Shown here: piece by piece, positions 55,400 through 64,000 of the stretch
Layout: each line of letters starts with the position of its first letter
Numbering within the stretch: position 1 is the first letter of the stretch
Origin: Gordionus sp. m RMFG-2023
Lineage: Eukaryota > Nematomorpha > Gordioida > Chordodea > Parachordodidae
Length of the DNA stretch: 64,000 nucleotides
Reading direction: 5' to 3'
NCBI RefSeq assembly: GCF_954871325.1
Contig: NC_088775.1
Span: forward strand, 65,697,561-65,761,560
Notes under the pieces: generated by a model
What the model was told of the DNA's origin: nothing
The model's input: only the letters and a program-made list of their open reading frames with translations
Database searches by the model: none
Program-made: the position numbers and the translations under genes

Positions 55400-55960
55400 A
55401 TATCATTTTAAGCTAATAAAGAATATCCCCCTTAGTTCTCCCCCCACTCCCAGACTTCCAAAAATGTAAGCATATATCTTAAATCATATATTAAAAGAAA
55501 GAATGTAAAAGTTGATATTTTTCTATAAAGCTATTTATCATAATTTATACATTTTTAGAAAAAAGTATTTATATATAAAAAAAGTGAACCAAAAATGCTT
55601 TTTAAGTAATGGAATATAAGCCAAAGATAAGTCTTAAGACAAAAGTGAAATGTATTATAATTATTAATAATAGATCCATAAAATTACTAAATAATATACA
55701 ATCAAATATAATTTTTTATAAAGTGAGTAATTTTAATTTATTTATCTTAATAAAAGTAAAATATAATTATAAAACTATTGATAAAATTAAATCATAAATT
55801 TAATTTAAAAAAATTAAGGCACAATACAAACAGTGGAATATTATATGTCGTAGATTTACAATATATCTAATTTTATCAATTATCAAATAACAATCAAATA
55901 ATTTATACCAATAGCGAATTATATATTTTACAGAATACTATAAAATATTGATAAGGACAT
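55400..55960 (+). repeat. Direct repeat, copy 2 (unclassified)
   Basis: Partner of 52860-53360, about 2.5 kb away in the same orientation, more diverged at its 3' half. Confidence 0.75.
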
Positions 55961-56310
55961 CAGTATTTTTAACATTGTGGAATAAATAATATAAAGATTA
56001 ATTTTTAATATTATTTTTATTTAAAATAAATAGATGGCGTCAAATAATTGAATGCAAATTGTTGCTATATTTATTATCAAGAGCATTGATTAGTAAAATT
56101 TGTTAAAATATTAACTGTAATATATATATTCTCCAACTGTCAAATATGTCTATAAAAGTAAAATTTTACCTAGTATTTTGTAACCAATTCTATATAATAG
56201 AGAAACATCAACTATATGTCTACATAAATAAATTTCTTATACTTGTTTGGAATAAATTATTACCATGCTTTTATATTAATGTATATACAAGTAATTTACT
56301 TTATTTTATA

Positions 56311-56518
56311 TCTATAATAATATATATAAAAGCCTTGTCACACTTACAATTTATAATAAATATATTTAAAAAATCGTTAATTTTGATAATGACTTGTGAC
56401 CCAATCGGTAAGAGCGTCGCTTACAAATCTAATGGACTTAGGTTTGATTTCCCTAAGATTCTTCTTTCTCAATCTGGTAAACTATTTTTTTCTTTCTTAA
56501 TCTGGCAAAATTAATCAA
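56311..56518 (+). repeat. tRNA-headed repeat (SINE-like) with Helitron-like 5' terminus, copy 1
   Basis: It starts TCTATAATAATATATATAAA, followed by AGCCTTGTCAC, then 'AAAATCG', an A-box-like 'GACCCAATCGGTAAGAGCG' and a weak B box 'GGTTTGATTTCC' (56440-56452). Three relatives occur in the next 7 kb. Its right end abuts a Helitron end at 56520. Confidence 0.6.
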
Positions 56519-56519
56519 A

Positions 56520-56830
56520 CTAGTAGAAAACCCGTCAAAAATGACGGGGAATGAGATTTTTATTCATTTTTTACGATAGATGTCATGCCAGGTTCAAGCT
56601 GACAAATTAGGAAGCATCCAAGATCTTATAATAATAAAAAAGTTTATCAAGCCCAGCTCAACCCTTAATAATTTGTAAAAGATATTCCCAAGTCAGGTGC
56701 AAGCTAATATTAATTTTGAGGTTCCAAGACCAGTCCTACTTAGTATAATTTTGAAAATTTTTTCCCGCCTCGGAGATAGTTAAATTTTTAAAATCATCAC
56801 ATGAACGGGAAATATCTGATTTACCAATTA
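56520..56830 (-). mobile_element. Short non-autonomous Helitron-like element, minus strand
   Basis: Read on the minus strand it ends CCCCGTCATTTTTGACGGG, a seven-pair hairpin, then TTTTCTACTAG and a T. This is the classic Helitron 3' layout. The 5' portion (GGTAAATCAGATATTTCCC near 56810) matches the copy at 45690-48519. About 310 bp remain. Confidence 0.75.
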
Positions 56831-56879
56831 GTCTTATATGGAAAAAAAACATGTAAATTCCGTATTAAGGGAAACTGGG

Positions 56880-58838
56880 AAGGCCTGGGCAACCACTTAT
56901 TAGAGAATCATGACAAATAAAATAAAAATAACTAACTCTTATACTTTTTTGTAATATGATCAATTAAAATTATATCTAAAAAATATGTTGTTTATTATAT
57001 AAGGTTATTGTTGTTTTTCAGATAAATTTAATGTATGTCTTGCATTTCTGAAATTATTTGTCAAAGAATTTGATAAGGGATATATATTTTTTTATGTTAA
57101 GTAAAAAAAAATGCTGTCTATTTAAATTACAAAAATGCTATTAAACACTAATGAAACTTATATGCAAATTATTTATATATTTCTTAAGATTTTTTTTTTT
57201 ATTGACATATAAATTTAAGATAATTTTTTTTTTAAATAATGAGGATTATTTATTATGTGTTTGATAAAATTAAGAGCAAATCCTTGTTGACATTTTAATT
57301 TTTGATGGAAAAGTGACAAAATAAATCTGGGCGGTCGTCTGGAGAGGATTATTGTATAATTTTATATCATTTAGGGTTGTAGTTTAAAGTAATGACGGAT
57401 TAACAAAGAAGTGTACAAAACACATTGCGTCCTGATAAAGATGATATGCTTATGCCTTGGGATACTGGTAAAAGAAGAACGCAAAACGATATTTCTGTCA
57501 ATGTCAGCATTGGTATCCCCCTCTAAAATATAATCATAAATTACAATGTTAACTCAACCATAAAACGGTCGTAAGTATAGTTATAAAGGCCACGACAGAA
57601 CTACTGCACATTTTTCAATTAATAAAGTTGATGAAATTGGCTGTACACATTCAAGTTTGAACATTCCTCTAAATATTCGTGAAAGTTTCTCAGAGAATCA
57701 GATAAAGTAATATTTATATTAACTCCTAGTGAAGTGAATGATAGTACAGAATTAAATGTTTAAATTTGTTAAAAAATAGGCGGAGGTGGCATAGGGATTG
57801 TGGTAGTGGTGATAGAAATATCATTTGGAGAAATGGGTGAAAATAAAATAAACATAGATATAAAACATATGATAAAAAAACAAAATAAACCTCCAGATGA
57901 GTTCATTTCAAGCGTAGTTCTTTATTATTTTGTCTACCAATAACTCTAGAACGGGCTAGGCGTTTGTTTACTCGTCATTATTTTATTTGCTTATCTTTAA
58001 TAATAGATTCATCATGTTCTGTAGCAATGTGAGGGATTAAGGTTAGCCTAGACAAATAAAGAAATCAGGCAAAAATATAAATAAACTATTGTTGAAATTA
58101 AACAAACATTAAAATAATGTAAAACCGGTAGATGGGTCAATATTAGATGCATATTTCTAGTAGTTGGAGGGCTATTATCAAAAAAAAATTTGGGGGGACC
58201 TATCAAGCCTATTATGATATTCTAAAAGTTAAAAAATAAATGTAATAAAAAAGAGAATATTTGGATTCTTATGAAATTAACGGATTAAGAAAGAGTAGCA
58301 AAAATTTAATGTTAGCACTTTTTCTGATCAATGGCTAATGAAATTTGATACATGGGGTCTAATTTTTGATAAAACTATTTTACCTTGTGATTTTATACTT
58401 TTTTTTTGGTGTTATTATCAATTTAATAATTCAAACAACATTAAATATCTAAAATATATATTATTATATACATTTTCATCAAACCTTTAAAATTTGCTGG
58501 TAAAATTTAAAAATTTTACAAAAAATGCATAACTCTAAAATATAATAAAGATGATTCCACGAAAAAATGATTTTCACAAAATAAAATTAATATTTTTTTA
58601 AAATGAAAAAAATGAATAAATTACTTTCTTTCTTTCATTCCTGAAACCATGCCTAAATATGCCACTCCAATTCATTTTCGAAATTAATTTCTAGGACTTT
58701 TTTGATGATTATCCAATATATATTCATTCATGCATAATAAGCGATCCATTCATCGATTCCTTCCCACCCCAAAATATCGACGATGTTAATGTCAAGGATG
58801 TCAACAAAAATTTTAACTCATCGAAAGGTAAGGATCTA
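56880..58838. other. No gene recognised
   Basis: AT-rich. The part 57300-58110 has slightly higher GC and mixed sequence, but I find no product in any frame. It may be an old element. Confidence 0.35.
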
Positions 58839-58982
58839 TCTATAATATATATAAAAGCCTTGTCACAGTATTTAAAAAATCGTGACTTTTGAAAAGCGTT
58901 TGTAGCATCGGCAAAAGCGTCGCTTACAAATCTGATTTTTTTAAAAAATCATTGGTGGTTTAATCCTTAGGGGTTGATAATA
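58839..58982 (+). repeat. tRNA-headed repeat (SINE-like), copy 2
   Basis: It begins TCTATAATATATATAAAAGCC, then 'TCGGCAAAAGCGTCGCTTAC' (A-box remnant) and the tail 'TTGGTGGTTTAATCCTTAGG'. Immediately after it, another TCTATAATATATA start (58983) begins a partial copy. Confidence 0.65.
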
Positions 58983-59185
58983 TCTATAATATATAGTCAC
59001 AGTGTCACTACGTAATAGCCAATATTATTCTTTTAACCATAATTCGGTCCAATAATAAACCATAGCTTATTCGGTCCAATGATAATATCAAATATTCATT
59101 TATTTAAGCTACCATTACATATATACTAGAATTCTTAGTATCAAATTTGTAATTTGTTTATTTTTCATTTGGACAAATTAATATT

Positions 59186-59251
59186 TTGAAAAGCGTCTGT
59201 GGCCTAATCGGCAAGAGCGTCACTTACAAATCTGTTGGATTTTGGTTCGAA
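59186..59251 (+). repeat. tRNA-headed repeat (SINE-like), copy 3, cut by a hAT
   Basis: 'TGGCCTAATCGGCAAGAGCG' (A box) and 'GGTTCGAA' (B box) are in good shape. The copy stops exactly at the start of the hAT at 59252. Confidence 0.75.
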
Positions 59252-61370
59252 CAGGGGCGTCGCTACTTTACAATCTCAAGGGGCTCAACTAAAAAAAATT
59301 TATGGGGGGCGAAGCCCTCATATTCCCCAATTTGCGGGCCTTCGGCCCGCTTTAGTCCTGCCTTCGGCCGGGTTTAATATTACTATATTATACTTTTTTT
59401 AAATTAGCTAACTCTGAAAATTACTTCAATTTTGTATTTATTATATTATGCATACAAAATAAACGCATATAAATAAAACAATACAAGACATTTCTAAAAA
59501 AATATTTTTTAATACAAAATCTATTTATTACAGTATAAAATATTTTCGCTGATATAAAAAATTTGGCGTCTAAGAATTACAATTGATAAAAAAGGTTAAT
59601 TAATATATATGCCTCAATTGAAAATGGTTTTTAAAAACCATATAAGGCTATATAATTCTTAAAACTTACATTGACAAAAGGTCATGAAACTAATATACTG
59701 TTACCATTTTAGACAATGTTTTATAGAATGGACTAATAAGAAAAAATTTATAGGCCTTACCAAATTAACAATTGTTGAAGAAGAGAATATAAGTGACCAA
59801 TCCAAATCATAAAACTTTCTTTAGAGCTTCCTTTTAGATGATAATGGAAGCTAGATAAGTAATCGAGAAAATTAATGTGAGATATTAAATTTCTAAAAGA
59901 TTATCTTCCATTTTTAATGATATATAAACGACTACACAGTTGACCATTATTGCATATCTAAAATATGCAATCATATGCACTCAGCAGCTGTAGTAATAAT
60001 CTTAAATTACATAGCCACACAAATTATAGATGCTGGTTAATTTACAGTCATAGCCATGACACTCACGATGTTAACTCATATCAGAATTTATAATGTTAGA
60101 TAAATTGATAAAACAAAAACACTAAAAATCTTTAGAAGAAATTAAGCAAATATATTGAAGCTTTGAGTTATTTACATGGTAAGGATGCCAAATTAGAAAT
60201 GAATTATATAGTAGCTAAAAAATAAGAGTGATATGATGAAAGCAATTAAGATCTTATATATTATTGTATTGTCAATATATATCTCAAAAAGAAATTTTTT
60301 ATAAGTGCCATATCTTTAAGCTAATTTTAGAAATGATAAAAAAAATTATAAAATAAATATTAAACGATATATTTACTCGCTTATACTAATGCCTAAAATT
60401 ACGTTTCATAATATAAATTATAAGGTTAAATTATCTGATAAAATAAGTTCTCTACGACAGTTAGTCATTCTTGCATATTCATTTATAATGTGATCTATAG
60501 GAATGTTATTATTAACATTTTTTTCAATGCTCAATAGAGCCAACGAATTTAATCGTTCCTCACCCATTGTCGATCGAATATATGTTTTCACCCGTTTTAA
60601 AGCTGAAAACGATCTTTCACATGAACAGGAATTAAAAAATAGTTAGCCCAATTTTAAAGCAATTATATATACGAGGGAATATATCGATGGGTACGATTTT
60701 TATCAAATCTATTATCGATTTGCACATAGGTTCATGTGTTTTATTATAGGTTAAAATATAAATCTTTAATATTGCGTATTCTTCCATTGGATCAGGAAGA
60801 TTATAATGTAAGATAAATGGTTTAATGATATCATTATTTAAAAATTGGGGGGAGGAGGGATGTAAAGCACTTATAGCTATTGATATATCTGTGTTTTCTT
60901 GACAAAATCTCTTTTTTAATTCATTTATCATAATATCCAAAATTGGATAAAAGACATGACACTTATAAAAAGTTTCTGTTTGATCAGAATAATTAGGAGA
61001 AACAATATCATCTATTTGAATAGAATCATTTAAAATGGTAGAAGGTATATTTGTTCTTTTATTTGTTATTTTTATATTATATAAATTGCAAAATTTATTT
61101 ACTTCGGTAAATAATGAAGAAAAATAAGAATTATTTCTTAAATTTGACAAAGAAATGATAAGAGACTCGATAAGAGCCAATGCTGTTGATATGTCAGAAT
61201 CTGATTTTTGTAAAAAAATAGAAATATTGGAACACATAGATAATAATTTTTGGAATATAAACATACACATAATTGTATCATATTATAAAAGAAGATATAA
61301 AATTCTATTTGCTTTCACCATATCACCATGCTCTATATTTTCTAGATAAGAAATAATTGCAGGGAAAGTG
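59252..61370 (-). mobile_element. hAT transposon (TTF/ZMYM1 type), partial
   Basis: The left end is CAGGGGCGTCGCTACTTTAC with a G/C-rich subterminal part (GGCGAAGCCC, GCGGGCCTTCGGCCCGC). The transposase C-terminal half on the minus strand runs 61270 to about 60430. It landed in the B box of a SINE-like repeat. No matching right end with GGTTCGAA was found, so it is truncated or rearranged. Confidence 0.75.
60430..61270 (-). pseudogene. hAT transposase, ZMYM1-like C-terminal half
   Basis: 61270-60632 is an open 212-residue frame with 'SDISTALALIESLIISLSNL' and 'KCHVFYPILDIMINELKKRF'. Beyond its stop the sense continues with 'CERSFSALKRVKTYIRSTMG' and 'EERLNSLALLSIEKN', the dimerisation block. 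One interruption near 60640 separates them. The N-terminal TTF finger and catalytic part are not seen. Confidence 0.8.
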
Positions 61371-62011
61371 TTTTTTACTGCCTCTCAGCGTCTACATGAG
61401 CGGGGGGGGGAGTAGGAACAGTTTGCATCCAAATATCCTAAAAGGGGGTAGGGGGTAGGCATCAGTTGGGGGGTAGGGTAAAAATATTTAGAATGTTATC
61501 TACTACATTTTTGAATTATATGTGAATATAGTTTGCTTTAATTATTTATAATATAATAATAGATCTATTATAATAGAGATAGATTACTAAACAACAACGT
61601 TACAATCATAATATATTTGTTCATTCATTAAAGTAGTAGATCAGCTGGACTCGCCATTTTGTCAACATTTAGGATAATTATTTTCATATTTACAAATTTC
61701 TTGAAATTAAAAAAACAAAAATATATAATACAATTTTATGATCCAAATTGATGTTATTTGAAAATATGTTATTTTAAAAAGATATTTCAATATTTGAAGA
61801 TATTTGCCATCCATATTTTCCTAAAAAGTATATTAATAATTTATGAATTTTAATTGCCTTTTCTTCTTTTATGGAATTTATAAATAATAATAAAAAATTT
61901 TTCATAGGTAGATTTTAATCATATTACACCATTTTTAAAACATCTATTTTATTATTAATATATTATTACATCATTAAATTATAGATATTTTTATTAAATC
62001 ATCTTTTTAAA
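61371..62011. other. Spacer with G-rich tract
   Basis: G runs at 61399-61411 and 61440-61490 (GGGGGTAGGGGGTAGG type), then AT-rich DNA. No gene recognised. Confidence 0.4.
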
Positions 62012-63044
62012 ATGGATATAAATTTTTTAAATCAGATGCCAAGCAATAAGATAAATTACAAGGTAAAATGCTTGCATACAGGCTGCAACTTCAATAAGAT
62101 TAGAAAAGACAAAATTAATTTACATTACAAAACAAGACATCCTAATAGTGATGTAAAGTTTGAGGTAATAGCAATTAAAAAAGATAAGGTTTGGAACAAA
62201 CTTGGTCCAAATGCAAATAATCTCAAAATAACTAATGGAATCAATACTCAATTTAAAAAAAATAAATCAATTGCAACATATTTTCAAAAGGTTAAACTAT
62301 TTTTTGATTTTTATACATGCTTTTTATATCATATTTAAGTGATCAATATATAATTTTAAACACTTTTAAGGAAATTGACTCTCCATTAGATACTCTTAAG
62401 ATAAATCTACCACAACCATTACATAATATTATCACACTAAATCAAGATGAAGAAGTTTTTTTAAGTATTTATACTATAATTTATTCATTTGATCTAAAGA
62501 AAACTTATAATATGGAGACTGCATTCATTTTTAAGGACAAAGTAGTAATTATTTCAAAATATTAAAAATGACCATTTTTTATATTTAAAATTAATAGCAA
62601 TCTCATTTAGATGCTCCCTATCCAGAAATTATTCCATTCTTAGATGATGAAACATGGGTATTATAATTTTTTTTAAAAAAAAAATTTTAAAGAATCTGAC
62701 AAAGCATTTACAATTTAATAAATTAATATTCTCTTTTCAAAATATAGAAAATCGAAAATATGCCTAGAAGTTCTAATTTAGACAACCCAGAAAAAATATC
62801 TGGAAATTTATCAACAATTAAAGAAGTTTATAATTTAAATATTATTTAATAATATCTTTAAAGGGTAAAAATGATGATATTGATATGCAAGCATTAGAAT
62901 CAATTTATATAGATAAAGTAATAACAATAAGCTATCTATACATTTTAAATTATACAGTTACCAAACAAAGCTAAAATAACTCCTTTATCATATGAAGATA
63001 ATGAAGAAAATATTATTTCTTTATATAGGGAAAAGAATGGTTAA
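62012..63044 (+). CDS. Candidate six-exon gene, zinc-finger-like N-terminus, function unknown
   Basis: Six open blocks join in phase 0 at every junction with GT-AG borders: 62012-62290, 62371-62541, 62598-62657, 62748-62825, 62864-62917 and 62958-63044 (stop). The predicted protein has 242 residues. The N-terminal 'VKCLHTGCNFNKIRKDK' and following 'NLHYKTRHPN' form a C2H2-type finger (C-x4-C-x12-H-x4-H). The rest is acidic and has 'NLPQPLHNIITLNQDEEVFL' and 'HLDAPYPEIIPFLDDETW'. Introns are 38-90 bases; two (38 and 40) are near the lower limit for splicing. I recognise no family. It may be a host gene, the first gene of a transposon continuing to the right, or a chance chain of short open pieces, though six consistent phases argue against chance. 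Confidence 0.5.
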
Positions 63045-63149
63045 TGATGCTTACTACCAAGTGAATGTATGGAAATATTCTAAATACCAACCTAATTTGC
63101 TAAATACCGACCAAAATTTATTAAAATGTAATAAGATCCTTATTATTTA

Positions 63150-63345
63150 ATATATTAATACGGAATCACGTGGTCGAGTCCGGCCTCCTATATATTATCC
63201 CCCCAAGGATGGAACCACCAAGTTAGAATAAGAAAAAAAGCATGATCATTGCCAGGATTCGAACCCGGGACCATGGGATAAGTAAACCAAGCTCTTGCCT
63301 ACTAGGCCATAGAGGCTTTCCAAAAATCACGATTTTTCAAATATA
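63150..63345 (-). repeat. tRNA-headed repeat (SINE-like), copy 4, best preserved
   Basis: On the minus strand it reads 'TATGGCCTAGTAGGCAAGAG' (A box), 'CCCGGGTTCGAATCCTGG' (T-arm with B box) and the tail 'TTGGTGGTTCCATCCTTGGG'. The acceptor arm does not pair, so it is a tRNA-derived repeat and not a tRNA gene. Copies 1-3 share its parts. Confidence 0.75.
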
Positions 63346-63359
63346 TATTATAAATATAT

Positions 63360-64000
63360 TTGGTAGTGCCTATCCAAATGAAAAATGAACAAAATTCAAA
63401 TTTGATAGATGGTACCTTAAGGTACCAAGCATCATTAACCGAAAAGAATCCTAATGATCCCTTTCATTTTTTTAGATTTAGAATGACAAAAAATATGATT
63501 GATTTTATAATTCAATTTGGTCCACTACAACCAAGTTCCAATGAATTTATTTATCCAAAATCTCATAACAGGTTGGTTTAATAAATTATTGCTGCAATAT
63601 TACTTATATATTATTAATTATTCAAGAATTATGTATATATTCATATATTGCTTTTAATGTAGGAGTATGAAAGATGCCTATTATAAAAAAATAAATTATG
63701 ACAAATCATTTTCTCAAAGAAAATGGCTATCATATAGCTCTATTTTGGATAAAGTATTCTGTATCTTCTGTATTATGTTTGGAAGTCATCAAGCAAGATT
63801 GCAATGTACTCATAAAGGTGCAGATAGCTGGAATAATTTAGTCCGGGATATGGAGAGACATGAAACATCCCCTGTTCATGCAGATTGTGAATATGCACAT
63901 ATGGCATGGATTTCTCGGGGGCGTATTGATGACCACATTTTATTCAACCGAGAGGAAATTATAACCCAAAATCGTTATATTATCCATAATATAATTGATG
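63360..64000 (+). CDS. TTF-type zinc-finger hAT transposase or derived gene, 5' part, open to the window edge
   Basis: Exon 63360-63571, intron 63572-63662 (GTTGGT...AATGTAG, 91 bases), exon from 63663 on. The phase matches (AG|G) and the joint reading is open to base 64000. 'NDPFHFFRFRMTK' and 'FIIQFGPLQPSSNEFIYPKS' lead into 'KWLSYSSILDKVFCIFCIMF' and 'ADSNNLVRDMERHE'-like spacing (W...L...M..HE.S..H), the TTF finger of ZMYM1-like hAT proteins, ending with 'NREEIITQNRYIIHNIID'. No stop is seen. It may be a live transposase, whose TIR I cannot place, or a domesticated gene. The first Met is tentative because a related upstream exon could exist. Confidence 0.75.

Noticed and set aside
52860-55960. 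LTR retrotransposon defined by the two direct repeats
   Set aside because: There are no TG...CA ends, no target duplication and no gag/pol between them; the interior is hAT and Helitron material.
56520-56560. Rho-independent terminator (hairpin plus T run)
   Set aside because: The genome is eukaryotic and the hairpin is followed by CTAG, which fits a Helitron 3' end.
57300-58110. Hidden gene in a less AT-rich stretch
   Set aside because: Translation on both strands gave only short pieces without a family match; 'RPDKDDMLMPWDTGK' resembles the LINE motif only by chance-level similarity.
63235-63325. tRNA gene on the minus strand
   Set aside because: The A and B boxes and T-arm are good, but the acceptor stem does not pair and the tail is shared with other repeat copies, so it is a tRNA-derived repeat.

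Overview
The window is AT-rich, intron-bearing metazoan nuclear DNA, probably from a fast-evolving invertebrate. The reasons are a divergent animal TBCK gene, spliceosomal introns and a dense mix of hAT, Helitron, RTE, Gypsy and PIF/Harbinger elements. Nothing fixes the phylum.

The backbone is one host gene. A complete TBCK homologue (pseudokinase, TBC Rab-GAP, rhodanese) lies on the minus strand from 52631 down to 10702, in six exons: 51177-52631, 39992-40169, 29414-29620, 28945-29247, 22249-22444 and 10702-11068. Splice phases agree at every junction. The lengths sum to 2706 bases, or 901 residues plus a stop, close to the roughly 893 residues of human TBCK. About 39 kb of its 42 kb is intron, packed with transposons.

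Layout. 1-8.4 kb: old hAT and LINE remains, with a 4.8-kb long-terminal-inverted-repeat (TIR) DNA transposon inserted in one hAT. 9-10.1 kb: a hAT deletion derivative. 10.7-11.1 kb: last TBCK exon. 11.5-12.8 kb: hAT with a perfect 8-bp target duplication. 13-20.3 kb: a broken Gypsy element on the minus strand, its integrase split by an almost full-length RTE LINE. 20.3-23.9 kb: intron with TBCK exon 5. 23.9-28.9 kb: two or three hATs. 28.9-29.6 kb: TBCK exons 4 and 3. 29.7-34.8 kb: a second long-TIR transposon carrying a hAT with an inverted-duplication structure. 35-37 kb: Gypsy fragment. 40 kb: TBCK exon 2. 43.1-44.7 kb: a compact LTR element with perfect 5-bp target duplication. 44.7-45.3 kb: PIF/Harbinger piece. 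45.7-48.5 kb: Helitron-like element with a hAT inside. 51.2-52.6 kb: first TBCK exon.

Upstream of TBCK (52.7-64 kb) are a Helitron Rep-region fragment, Helitron ends, tRNA-derived SINE-like copies, a ZMYM1/TTF-type hAT remnant, an unrecognised six-exon candidate gene with very short introns (62012-63044), and the start of an open, spliced TTF-type zinc-finger hAT gene running off the right edge (63360 to 64000).

No tRNA or rRNA gene, CRISPR array or bacterial-type operon was seen. The most novel-looking items are the six-exon candidate gene, the long-TIR transposon family with 4-bp (A/T)TAA target duplications, the fold-back hAT, and the tRNA-headed repeat that begins with a Helitron-like 5' terminus.
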